NCBI GenBank assembly: GCA_017303805.1
Contig: JAFLBQ010000003.1
Coordinates: 387,866 to 451,865 of the forward strand
From: Cytophagales bacterium
GTDB lineage: Bacteria > Bacteroidota > Bacteroidia > Cytophagales > Cyclobacteriaceae
DNA: 64,000 nt
Direction: 5' to 3'
Shown: one piece after another, positions 8,061-14,763 of the stretch
How positions within the stretch are numbered: position 1 is the stretch's first letter
Layout: the number at the start of each line of letters is the position of its first letter
Notes under the pieces: model-generated
Told to the model about the DNA's origin: nothing
Seen by the model: the letters and a program-made list of their open reading frames with translations, nothing else
Database searches by the model: none
Made by a program: the position numbers and the translations under genes

Positions 8061-9503
8061 ATGAGTCCGTTGTTAGTTGTTTCCATTTTGGTTGGCTATT
8101 TCGCTGTCTTAATTGGGATTTCATTCCTTACCTCGCGCGGGGCGGATACCAACACGTTCTTTACAGCGAACCGGCAATCGCCCTGGTACCTGGTTGCCTT
8201 TGGAATGATTGGCGCCTCGATGTCGGGCGTAACTTTTGTTTCGGTGCCGGGCAATGTGGGTAAAATCGGCTTTGCCTATTTTCAGGTTGTACTGGGCTAC
8301 CTGGTTGGCTATTGGGTTATTATTGGTGTGCTCATGCCTATCTACTACCGGCTAAACGTAGTTTCTATTTACACTTACCTGGAGCAACGGTTCGATACGT
8401 GGGCCTACCGAACCGGAGCTTTGTTTTTTCTTATTTCGCGCACTATTGGATCTTCGTTGCGCTTATTTCTTGCCGCCACGGTATTGCAACTATTTTTATT
8501 CGATGCCTGGGGCATTCCATTTTTTGTTACCGTGGTAATTACAATTGCCCTCATCTGGATCTACACCTTTCGCGGTGGCATTAAAACCATTGTATGGACC
8601 GACACTTTTCAAACTTTATTTTTAGTTACGGCACTTGTCGTAACCGTTGTGGTTATTGCCGGCAAACTCAATTTAAGTTTCAGCGAAATGATTACCGCTT
8701 TTCAACAAAGAGGTTATACCCGCATTTTTCATTTTGATGATGCCAACAACACCTTGTTTTTTCCCAAACAATTTATTGGTGGCATGCTGATTACCATTAC
8801 CATGACGGGGCTTGATCAGGAGATCATGCAGAAAAATCTAACCTGCAAAACGCTTAAAGATGCCCAGAAAAATATGTTTTGGTTTAGCTTTATAATGGCG
8901 GGTGTAACCTTGCTCTTTCTGGTGCTGGGTGGTTTACTGCATGTGTACAGCGAAGTTAACGGGTTAGCCATTCCTACCTACACCGATGAACTATTTCCGC
9001 GGCTGGCACAAACAAAAGATTTGGGTTTAGCCGTTGGCGTATTTTTTCTTTTGGGCATTACTGCCTCATCATACGCCAGCGCAGACTCCGCACTCGCTGG
9101 GCTCACCACTTCTTTCTGTATTGATTTTCTGGATTTCGAAGATAAACCCGAAGCTACCAGGCGCAGGCAAAAGTTTATTGTACATGCAGCCTTCTCGCTC
9201 GTGTTTCTGCTGGTGATTATCGTATTTAAGGCCATTAACGAAAAGGCGGTGATTGATGCCGTGCTGAACGTAGCGGGTTATACCTATGGTCCCTTGCTGG
9301 GTCTTTTCTCGTTTGGCATTTTTACTCAGCGCAAGCTAAAGGGAATACCTGTAGCTGTTGTTTGCGTGCTTGCCCCGCTTTTAAGTTATGTGATAAGTTT
9401 GTTTGCGCCCGTTTGGTTGAATGGCTATAAAATCGGCATTGAAGTACTGCTGCTAAACGGAATGATCACCTTTGGTGGCCTATGGTTGGTTTCTAAAAAA
9501 TAA
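8061..9503 (+). CDS. Sodium:solute symporter (SSS family)
   Basis: A 480-residue inner-membrane transporter with about 13 hydrophobic segments. SSS-family features include FLTSRGADTNTFFTANRQSPW near the N-terminus, GASMSGVTFVSVPG, the TLEQRFD-type motif (YTYLEQRFDTWAYR), RGGIKTIVWTD and a conserved SSYASADSALAGLTTSF helix. The family couples sodium influx to uptake of sugars, amino acids, sialic acid or similar solutes. The substrate cannot be deduced, and the neighbours (clpS, a small secreted protein) give no clue. Starts at ATG 8061 and ends at a GC-rich hairpin. Confidence 0.93.
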   Translation: MSPLLVVSILVGYFAVLIGISFLTSRGADTNTFFTANRQSPWYLVAFGMIGASMSGVTFVSVPGNVGKIGFAYFQVVLGYLVGYWVIIGVLMPIYYRLNVVSIYTYLEQRFDTWAYRTGALFFLISRTIGSSLRLFLAATVLQLFLFDAWGIPFFVTVVITIALIWIYTFRGGIKTIVWTDTFQTLFLVTALVVTVVVIAGKLNLSFSEMITAFQQRGYTRIFHFDDANNTLFFPKQFIGGMLITITMTGLDQEIMQKNLTCKTLKDAQKNMFWFSFIMAGVTLLFLVLGGLLHVYSEVNGLAIPTYTDELFPRLAQTKDLGLAVGVFFLLGITASSYASADSALAGLTTSFCIDFLDFEDKPEATRRRQKFIVHAAFSLVFLLVIIVFKAINEKAVIDAVLNVAGYTYGPLLGLFSFGIFTQRKLKGIPVAVVCVLAPLLSYVISLFAPVWLNGYKIGIEVLLLNGMITFGGLWLVSKK

Positions 9504-9530
9504 CAACGCCCCAATACGATCGGGGCGTTG
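9504..9530. terminator. Hairpin between convergent genes
   Basis: A 9-bp perfect stem, CAACGCCCC (9504-9512) with GGGGCGTTG (9522-9530) and a 9-nt loop, starts immediately after the symporter stop codon and lies between it and the convergent small gene at 9557. There is no long U-tract on either side, so termination efficiency is uncertain. Confidence 0.55.
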
Positions 9531-9556
9531 TACGATTAAAGTACCAACGATTTAGA

Positions 9557-9865
9557 CTATCGCCAGTTTCTTACATACTCGAATTTTTGAACCTGATTAT
9601 CTTTTGTTACCACAATGGTATAATGCCCTACCCGCACATCGCTAAAGTCTATTACCATTCTGCGCTTGAGCAACCGCTGGGCGGTAATGGTGGTGCCGCT
9701 TTCTGAGATCACTTCTACCGTAGCACCTACCATGGTGCGATCTACTTTAAATACAACCTGGGTTTCGTTGCGTGAGTAAATTACATCCACAGGGTCGTTG
9801 GCAAGTGCCGGCAGGGTAATGGCTATTAAGGTTATCAGGGTTACTACTTTTACCAGGGCTTTCAT
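9557..9865 (-). CDS. Small secreted protein, unknown function
   Basis: A 102-residue protein with a clear signal peptide (MKALVKVV, hydrophobic core, cleavage after ALA/ND). The mature about 80 residues look all-beta (VVFKVDRTMVGATVEVI, GHYTIVVTKDNQVQKFEYVR), like a single small beta-sandwich. No cysteine and no sorting domain. Likely periplasmic or cell-surface. I do not recognise a named family. It stands alone, convergent with the symporter. Confidence 0.75.
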   Translation of the reverse strand: MKALVKVVTLITLIAITLPALANDPVDVIYSRNETQVVFKVDRTMVGATVEVISESGTTITAQRLLKRRMVIDFSDVRVGHYTIVVTKDNQVQKFEYVRNWR

Positions 9866-9996
9866 ATACTTTGTGTTTTTGATTCTTTCTTTTGGAGGAG
9901 TGAGAATCTAAAATCCTGCCCCTTCCTAAATCCTCAAAAACAAAAGAATTACGCCCATCCGCCTGGCGGGTGGTTCCCAAAACAGGAATAGTTGTC

Positions 9997-10344
9997 TTAG
10001 AGTAACTCCACGGCCGGGTCCCACAGCCGGCTTTTGAAATCCTGCACCTGATCTTGCTTTACTTTAATGCCCTCTTTTTCCAGGCGTGTTTTCATGGTAG
10101 TGGGCGTATCGAAGTGGTATTTGCCTGTTAGCAACCCATTGCGGTTAACAACACGGTGGGCCGGCACACCTTTTTTACCGTGGGCGGCATTCATAGCCCA
10201 ACCTACCATGCGGGCACTCATGCCCGTACCCAAATAGCGGGCAATAGCACCATAGCTGGTTACCCGGCCGCGGGGAATCAACTTTACCACAGCATACACA
10301 TCGTTAAAAAATGAACGGCTTCCGCTGGCTTCTTTTTCTTTCAT
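9997..10344 (-). CDS. Alkyltransferase-like protein (ATL, MGMT family without acceptor Cys)
   Basis: A 115-residue protein matching the C-terminal DNA-binding/active-site domain of O6-alkylguanine-DNA alkyltransferases: VYAVVKLIPRGRVTSYGAIA and MVGWAMN with the arginine finger region. The acceptor motif PCHRV is replaced by PAHRV, so the methyl-accepting cysteine is Ala and direct dealkylation is not expected. ATL proteins of this kind bind O6-alkylguanine, flip it and recruit nucleotide excision repair. The reading frame extends 39 codons upstream, but the family length and the MKEKEASG start favour ATG 10344. Divergent from the gene at 10453. Confidence 0.92.
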   Translation of the reverse strand: MKEKEASGSRSFFNDVYAVVKLIPRGRVTSYGAIARYLGTGMSARMVGWAMNAAHGKKGVPAHRVVNRNGLLTGKYHFDTPTTMKTRLEKEGIKVKQDQVQDFKSRLWDPAVELL

Positions 10345-10404
10345 ATGCAAGGATAAAGTAAATGTAAAATCTATAAATGGCTGCTGCCTGCGCTGGTTAT
10401 TGTT

Positions 10405-10412
10405 TAAATTTG
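10405..10412 (+). promoter_or_regulatory. -7 box for the gene at 10453
   Basis: TAAATTTG is an exact TAnnTTTG match; transcription would start near 10418, giving a leader of about 35 nt before ATG 10453. No clear -33 TTTG. Confidence 0.45.
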
Positions 10413-10452
10413 CCCCTCTTAAAAACCGAAACCAAAATTGAGAATAACCGGA

Positions 10453-11979
10453 ATGAAACATTGGTTTGTTGCGCTCTTATTACTACCCGCCTGTAGTAGC
10501 ACCGCACAGCGCTTGCATGTGTCTGATACAACCGGCTGGCGTGAGCTGCGCGAAGGCAGCGAACTTCGCTTTAAAATAGAACCCTCCAACGCGATCATGC
10601 CCCGATTTTCTTTAGAGGGCGCCAATGGATATGGATTTGTGTTGGACTCGCTCGGAAATTTTTATTGGAAGCCCGCTTTCGACCTGGTGGATAGATTGGA
10701 GAAGAAGAAAGAAATTACCGTAGTGGTACAAGCCGAGTGGAAAGACGGCAAGCGCACCTCCAAACAAATTAATTTTACGGTACTGCACACAAATCGTCCT
10801 CCGGTAGTTGAAGATCTGCCTGTGTTCTATGTAAAACAGTCGGCCGCTAATACTTATCAGATTTTAGATCAATATGTGATGGATCCGGATGGCGACCCAA
10901 TCGTTTTTAAATCGGTGCAATCGCAATTGCCCGAAGGGATTACCCTCAACTCGCAAGGCTTAATTAGCTGGTCGCCATCGCGCAATCAGTTTAATGCGCT
11001 CAAAACGAACCCGCTCACCATTGAGTTTATTGCACAAGATCAACCCGAGAAGGCGGAGACTCGCGGAAAAATAAAAATTGCGCAAACACAATTAGACTTG
11101 CCTCCGGAAATAATAATTGTACCGGGCGACTCGACCGTAAGTATTAAAGAAGACGAACGCGTGCACTTTAAGATTTATGTTTCGGACCCGAATGGAGACG
11201 ACAATTTAAGTAGCGTTGGATTTATTAGTTCCGATCCGCGCATCAGCAACCAGGCTTTTGTGCTTAACACTCCGGTGCAGGCCGAGTTTACCTGGTCGCC
11301 CGGATATTATTTTGTAGATGAGGCCGAAAAGACAAGAACGGTTGAGTTGCTCTTTTTTGCGATCGATAAATCGAATAACCGCGTACAAAAAACCATTAAG
11401 GTTAAAGTAGCCGACACCGAAAACCTGGAAGAGAAAGATAAATTTTTATATACCAAGTACCGCAGCTCGTTAAGCCAGGCCAAAAGCCTGATTGACCAAC
11501 TGGATGATAACCATGAAAAGCTGAACAAGGCGTATAAGCAAGCAAAGAAGGGCAAGAAGAACCGATCTATTTTAAATGCCTCGTTGGGTGCAACTACGGG
11601 GTTGGCTCCGGTGGCTATGCCCAACGATCCGCAAGCCTATAAGGCCGTGTCGGCAGTGGGCGGCACCACGGTGCTTACGTTAGGAACGTTAGAGGCTACC
11701 GAAGTTGTGGGCAAGTCGAAAACGGATATCATGGAGAAACTCAAAATCAATGTAGAGATTCGCAATCAACTGCAGTTAGAGGCCGATAACTTTGCGCGCA
11801 AGTATGCGTTGAAGAGTGCGCGCAGAAGCAAAGATTTTGATCCTGACCGCGACAAGCTATTGCCCATCCTCAATAATCAGAAGCTGGTGGTGCTGGAGTT
11901 AGATGCCAGCAAACCTGGCATTAAAAATTACGACAACAAAGACCTGAAAAAGACCTTCCCTGATTTTAGCGAGCAATAA
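10453..11979 (+). CDS. Secreted protein with Ig/cadherin-like repeats and helical C-terminus
   Basis: About 508 residues from ATG 10453 (a TTG five codons earlier is in frame but disrupts the signal peptide). The N-terminus MKHWFVALLLLPACSS is a signal sequence; LPAC could be a weak lipobox. Residues about 30-340 contain three beta-rich repeats of the Ig/cadherin type (PVVEDLPVFYVKQ, YVMDPDGDPIVFKSV, YVSDPNGDDNLSS), typical of surface or periplasmic scaffolds. Residues about 340-420 are lysine-rich and probably coiled coil, followed by a Gly/Ala/Thr-rich hydrophobic patch and another charged helical region. I cannot assign a function. The gene is transcribed toward tRNA-Ser and its stop codon overlaps nothing. 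Confidence 0.8.
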   Translation: MKHWFVALLLLPACSSTAQRLHVSDTTGWRELREGSELRFKIEPSNAIMPRFSLEGANGYGFVLDSLGNFYWKPAFDLVDRLEKKKEITVVVQAEWKDGKRTSKQINFTVLHTNRPPVVEDLPVFYVKQSAANTYQILDQYVMDPDGDPIVFKSVQSQLPEGITLNSQGLISWSPSRNQFNALKTNPLTIEFIAQDQPEKAETRGKIKIAQTQLDLPPEIIIVPGDSTVSIKEDERVHFKIYVSDPNGDDNLSSVGFISSDPRISNQAFVLNTPVQAEFTWSPGYYFVDEAEKTRTVELLFFAIDKSNNRVQKTIKVKVADTENLEEKDKFLYTKYRSSLSQAKSLIDQLDDNHEKLNKAYKQAKKGKKNRSILNASLGATTGLAPVAMPNDPQAYKAVSAVGGTTVLTLGTLEATEVVGKSKTDIMEKLKINVEIRNQLQLEADNFARKYALKSARRSKDFDPDRDKLLPILNNQKLVVLELDASKPGIKNYDNKDLKKTFPDFSEQ

Positions 11980-11987
11980 ACGGAGGG

Positions 11988-12018
11988 TTTGGAGAAATAA
12001 ATTTTCGGTTTACTTTTG
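11988..12018 (+). promoter_or_regulatory. Bacteroidota promoter of tRNA-Ser
   Basis: TTTG at 11988-11991 is followed by exactly 19 bp and then TACTTTTG at 12011-12018. This is a complete match to the Bacteroidota sigma-A consensus TTTG-N19-TAnnTTTG. Predicted transcription start is near 12025, about 20 nt before the mature tRNA. This is the clearest promoter in the window. Confidence 0.8.
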
Positions 12019-12043
12019 CAGTCCTAATTGCAAAAGCCCATAC

Positions 12044-12130
12044 AGAGGAGTGGTAGAGTGGTTTATTGCACCGGTCTTGAAAACCGGAGACCGTTCACGC
12101 GGTCCGGGGGTTCGAATCCCTCCTCCTCTG
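12044..12130 (+). tRNA. tRNA-Ser (anticodon UGA)
   Basis: An 87-nt cloverleaf. The 7-bp acceptor stem pairs AGAGGAG (12044-12050) with CTCCTCT (12123-12129), with G12130 as discriminator. The anticodon stem CCGGT/ACCGG encloses the loop CTTGAAA, anticodon TGA, decoding UCA and related serine codons. A long variable arm (GACCG-TTCAC-CGGTC) is as expected for serine tRNAs, and the T-arm has loop TTCGAAT. CCA is not encoded. It has its own promoter and terminator, and its 3' end appears to have served as an integration site (see 14271-14293). Confidence 0.95.
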
Positions 12131-12148
12131 CCTGATCATATTCATTGA

Positions 12149-12182
12149 CTAATAAAACCCAGAAATTCCTGGGTTTTATTAG
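12149..12182 (+). terminator. Terminator after tRNA-Ser
   Basis: CTAATAAAACCCAG (12149-12162) pairs perfectly with CTGGGTTTTATTAG (12169-12182), a 14-bp stem with loop AAATTC. T-rich on the 3' arm. Placed 18 bp after the tRNA. Confidence 0.7.
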
Positions 12183-12519
12183 TTCCCAGCAAGACACATT
12201 TTGATCATTATCGATCGTTTTGTAGGGTGTACTTGCACTTCTGCTATGAAGTGTACCGAATCATCGAAATTTCTCCAAACACACTTTTCAAAAAACGGAT
12301 TTAGCTCGGATTCTTCTGACGCGCAGCGACCTCCGGAGGTTCTACTCCAACAGGACTCGAACCTGAGCAACTGATCATACAATACGTGCCGGAGCGGATC
12401 CTCCGGATGTGATTATCGAATCAGACTACGGCATTTACGACTCTACTGAAATGAAAAAATTATTCTTCTGCACTTGACGAGTACTTAAACATCTTGGAGA
12501 AAAAATTCGAACCAATTAA
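12183..12519. other. Non-coding, decayed stretch between tRNA-Ser and hipT
   Basis: No intact gene. On the minus strand at 12363-12353 the sequence GGTTCGAGTCC sits in a small stem-loop resembling a tRNA T-arm. On the plus strand, 12391-12477 reads GADPPDVIIESDYGIYDST and then, after a frame change, LDEYLNILEKKFEPIN up to a stop at 12550; these protein-like stretches in two frames look like the end of a decayed gene, family unknown. A 67-codon frame on the minus strand (12179-12382) has no credible coding features. The content fits debris behind a tRNA integration site. Confidence 0.35.
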
Positions 12520-13458
12520 TCAGCGAAAAAATTTAGACGATCTGGATTGAATAAATTCTTTTACTTGTTGCTTTAGCTCATCAGGCAAAAAACAAGTATA
12601 GATAAACCGAAGCATCCCATGAACATGTGTGTCTTTGTACTTGCTAAAAATACCATCCATCACTTTGGAGCTGATGTTGGCCTGGGTCATCGCTTTCTTA
12701 AAATCAGTCAGGGTTATTTTTCTTTTCTTTCCATTCAGCGTCAGCGCCAACTCTTCTTTGTCAGCAGGGTTGGCAACTGCTGTACATAACAGATCATATG
12801 CTGGTGATAAATGATAGCCGATACCGGGTTCATCTATCAAAGAGAAATTCTTCAGGTGCATGTCGGCATTGCCCGTGAGATAACAAAACAGTGTTAGCTC
12901 GTAGAAATTGATAACATCGAGTACCGGATTGGCCGAGTATTTTAAAATGGCCTTCGCTATTTGTTCATGTGAGCCCGCATACTTGTGCTCTGTCATTCGT
13001 TCAGTGAGCTGGCACATATCTTCCATGTGATGCTTATCCGACTTTGAGCGATCTATCCTTTTGGTGATGTAAGCTAACGATCCCGATTTCAATCGGATCA
13101 ATGAATGCGGGACCGTACTGATACCGCACAGTGCTGCCAGGTGCATCACTAAGTCTTCGATTTCAGGGAGGCTTTGGTAAACGTTTGACGGTGGCTTGAG
13201 TATATAATTTCCCCAGAGTCCAACAATGGTAAGTTTCTTCGGCTCTTTCGTTGAAGTTATATCCAGGGATAACTTTGGCTGAACACCGGTTACTGATACC
13301 CGTTGTTGAATGAACTGTAACGCCAGTTTGGAAATGTCTTCTTCCGAATAAGGAAGTTCTGGCGGAGTAGCACTGCCAAACATTTTCCTGCTGCAAGACG
13401 AATGAAAATCAACCTGACCAGCGCCAAGCACCTGATAGCAGTACAAACAACGGTTCAT
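12520..13458 (-). CDS. hipT: HipT-like / HipA C-terminal kinase toxin
   Basis: A 312-residue HipA-family serine/threonine kinase lacking the N-terminal subdomain, which is a separate gene just upstream. Visible features: four cysteines near the N-terminus (CLYCYQ ... SCSRK), the Gly-rich loop SVTGVQPKLSL, the catalytic segment GNADMHLKNFSLI (D, K, N of the kinase core) and the SPAYDLLCT metal-binding motif. By family knowledge HipT/HipA toxins phosphorylate aminoacyl-tRNA synthetases (TrpS or GltX), stopping translation; the target here is unknown. The ATG at 13458 overlaps the hipS stop as ATGA, implying translational coupling. Loop residues Ser-Val-Thr could be autophosphorylation sites. 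Confidence 0.88.
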   Translation of the reverse strand: MNRCLYCYQVLGAGQVDFHSSCSRKMFGSATPPELPYSEEDISKLALQFIQQRVSVTGVQPKLSLDITSTKEPKKLTIVGLWGNYILKPPSNVYQSLPEIEDLVMHLAALCGISTVPHSLIRLKSGSLAYITKRIDRSKSDKHHMEDMCQLTERMTEHKYAGSHEQIAKAILKYSANPVLDVINFYELTLFCYLTGNADMHLKNFSLIDEPGIGYHLSPAYDLLCTAVANPADKEELALTLNGKKRKITLTDFKKAMTQANISSKVMDGIFSKYKDTHVHGMLRFIYTCFLPDELKQQVKEFIQSRSSKFFR

Positions 13459-13763
13459 GGTTTCATCTCGGTTACGCTTACTGCTCCGATGGTATCTTTG
13501 CAGCAAGCCAATAACAATCCCATACGATCACGCGGATTGAGTTTCCAGTTCTTCTCAGCAATTTCGAGCAGCCATCCCTCCGGAATGAGTCCATCAAAAA
13601 ATGGAAACAGAATAGAACTTGTGTATGTTTCTGTTTTCATTGGTAGCGTTTTACTAATGGGTTCACCCTTGTACGATTTCTCATACTGAAAATGATAGCC
13701 GTTTTCATCCTCAATGAGATAACCAGCTACCACACCGTGCATTTTGATTTCAGCTTTTCTCAT
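13455..13763 (-). CDS. hipS: HipS-like protein (HipA N-terminal subdomain as separate gene)
   Basis: A 102-residue protein corresponding to the HipA N-terminal subdomain 1: KAEIKMHGVVAGYLIEDENG, LPMKTETYTSS, LFPFFDGLIPEGWLLEIAEKN and RMGLLLACCKDTIGAV. In single-chain HipA this forms the front of the toxin. In the E. coli O127 HipBST system the stand-alone HipS is the antitoxin that neutralises HipT, while HipB supplies DNA binding. Gene order hipB-hipS-hipT is the same here. The start overlaps the hipB stop by 14 nt and the stop overlaps the hipT start by 4 nt, so all three are tightly coupled. Antitoxin role inferred by analogy. Confidence 0.85.
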   Translation of the reverse strand: MRKAEIKMHGVVAGYLIEDENGYHFQYEKSYKGEPISKTLPMKTETYTSSILFPFFDGLIPEGWLLEIAEKNWKLNPRDRMGLLLACCKDTIGAVSVTEMKP

Positions 13764-13974
13764 TGATGAGTGATGATCGTTCTAGCGGCACAGGACCAAC
13801 TTCGTGTCCGAAGAGTTTGAGAACTTCATTAACTTTTTCAAGCTGGATGGTTGTCTTTCCTGCTTCGAGTTCGCGCACGAAGCGATAGCCAACACCTGCC
13901 TTCCGGGCAAGTTCTTGCTGAGTCATTTTCAGCGCTTGTCGTTTACCTTTAACAAAGTCTGCTAGTTTTTCCAT
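13750..13974 (-). CDS. hipB: HipB-like XRE antitoxin/repressor
   Basis: A 74-residue helix-turn-helix protein of the XRE/Cro family, residues about 5-58: FVKGKRQALKMTQQELARKAGVGYRFVRELEAGK is the HTH, followed by VNEVLKLFGHEVGPVPLE as dimerisation/C-terminal part. First gene of the hip operon, and the natural binder of the palindromes found immediately upstream, the nearest of which begins 2 bp before the start codon. Expected role: dimeric autorepressor, with toxin complex as co-repressor. Confidence 0.92.
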   Translation of the reverse strand: MEKLADFVKGKRQALKMTQQELARKAGVGYRFVRELEAGKTTIQLEKVNEVLKLFGHEVGPVPLERSSLINEKS

Positions 13975-13975
13975 T

Positions 13976-13991
13976 GTACCCGATCGGGTAC
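13976..13991. promoter_or_regulatory. HipB operator O1
   Basis: Perfect 16-bp palindrome GTACCCGATCGGGTAC, ending 2 bp before the hipB start codon. Identical in sequence to O2. Confidence 0.75.
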
Positions 13992-14016
13992 GAAATTACA
14001 GAATATTATTCAATTT

Positions 14017-14032
14017 GTACCCGATCGGGTAC
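14017..14032. promoter_or_regulatory. HipB operator O2
   Basis: Second perfect copy of GTACCCGATCGGGTAC, centre 41 bp from the centre of O1, about four helical turns, so both sites face the same side of the DNA. Confidence 0.75.
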
Positions 14033-14056
14033 AAATACCACAAAATAAATAAAAGT

Positions 14057-14072
14057 AATCCCGACCGGGTAC
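14057..14072. promoter_or_regulatory. HipB operator O3 (degenerate)
   Basis: AATCCCGACCGGGTAC matches O1/O2 at 12 of 16 positions; its right half is intact. Centre 40 bp from O2, continuing the same spacing. Confidence 0.55.
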
Positions 14073-14270
14073 AAATTGGTCAATAAACGGAGGTTCATTT
14101 CTTATTCAATTGCTTCTTAAATAAATCTTATTTCTGAGCGAATTTCGAGGTCCGAAAATGGATTCTCTTGAAACTCCGGAGGTTTTTCTGGCCGCTTTCT
14201 GAGGCGCACTTTGCGGTGCACCACCTAATTTCAACCGAACAAAATCTTGGAAATCAGCCTTATAAATATA
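14073..14270. other. Non-coding stretch upstream of the hip operon
   Basis: No gene seen. It holds ACTCCGGAGGTTTTTCT near 14175, similar to CTCCGGAGGTTCTACT near 12330, so the two flanks of the hip region share a short degenerate motif. No exact TAnnTTTG box was found on the minus strand; TAATTTCG between O1 and O2 is a one-mismatch candidate for the hip promoter. Confidence 0.35.
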
Positions 14271-14293
14271 GGTTCACAACCCTCCTCTGCTGA
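14271..14293 (+). repeat. Degenerate copy of tRNA-Ser 3' end (possible att site)
   Basis: GGTTCACAACCCTCCTCTG, followed by CTGA, aligns with the T-loop to 3' end of tRNA-Ser (GGTTCGAATCCCTCCTCCTC at 12109-12128, then TGCCTGA) with two small gaps. It is followed at once by a strong terminator, as a tRNA 3' end would be. Read as the distal att copy left when an element carrying the hip operon entered at the tRNA. The match is imperfect, so the event would be old. Confidence 0.5.
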
Positions 14294-14295
14294 GT

Positions 14296-14325
14296 AAAAA
14301 TCCCGCTGAAAGCGGGATTTTTTTT
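14296..14325 (+). terminator. Rho-independent terminator, probably the original tRNA-Ser terminator
   Basis: AAAAATCCCGCT (14296-14307), loop GAA, AGCGGGATTTTT (14311-14322) and further T residues. Textbook hairpin with U-tract. Located 3 bp after the degenerate tRNA-tail copy. Confidence 0.8.
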
Positions 14326-14370
14326 GCGAACCAGGTGCAAGTCGAGCCGAGCCAGATAAACCTCAAATAA

Positions 14371-14736
14371 TTATCCATTGCGTAAGATTTTATCTAACGG
14401 CCGTCCCTTGGCCAGTTCATCTACCAGCTTATCGAGGTAGCGGGTTTTTTGAGTGAGGGGGTTTTGAATTTCTTCTATCCGGTAACCGCAAATAACTCCG
14501 GTTATAAGGTGCGCATTGCGGTTTAGTTTTGCTTGCTTAAAGAAAGATTCAAAGGTGGCTTTCTCGGCTATCAGTTGATGGATTCTTTTTTCATCAAAAC
14601 CGGTAAGCCACTCTATTACTTCGTGCAGTTCTGCTTTTGTGCGGCCCTTGCTTTCAACTTTTGTTACATAGTGGGGGTACACAGAAGCAAAAGTCAGCTT
14701 TGCAATTCTGGCATCGTGTTCGGGTGTTGATTTCAT
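14371..14736 (-). CDS. DUF2200 domain-containing protein
   Basis: A 121-residue protein covering the whole DUF2200 family: ASVYPHYVTKVESKGRTKAE, EVIEWLTGFDEKRIHQLI, FFKQAKLNRNAHLITGVICG and a C-terminal LVDELAKGRPLDKILR. Cytosolic, mostly helical, no catalytic motif. The function of the family is unknown; some members lie near transport or regulatory genes. It is the first gene beyond the tRNA-linked hip segment and is followed by the DUF4199 gene on the same strand. Confidence 0.88.
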   Translation of the reverse strand: MKSTPEHDARIAKLTFASVYPHYVTKVESKGRTKAELHEVIEWLTGFDEKRIHQLIAEKATFESFFKQAKLNRNAHLITGVICGYRIEEIQNPLTQKTRYLDKLVDELAKGRPLDKILRNG

Positions 14737-14763
14737 TTACTTTCGTCTTTATAAATGTAAGCC

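Noticed and set aside
9951-9976. CCGCC/GGCGG imperfect palindrome as a dispersed repeat
   Set aside because: Only one copy noticed in the window; too short and imperfect to claim.
12179-12382. 67-codon minus-strand open frame behind tRNA-Ser
   Set aside because: No start context, no recognisable domain, and it overlaps the tRNA terminator region; more likely chance or debris.
12044-14325. Integrase for the tRNA-Ser element
   Set aside because: No tyrosine recombinase gene between the tRNA and the distal tail copy; if present once, it is lost.
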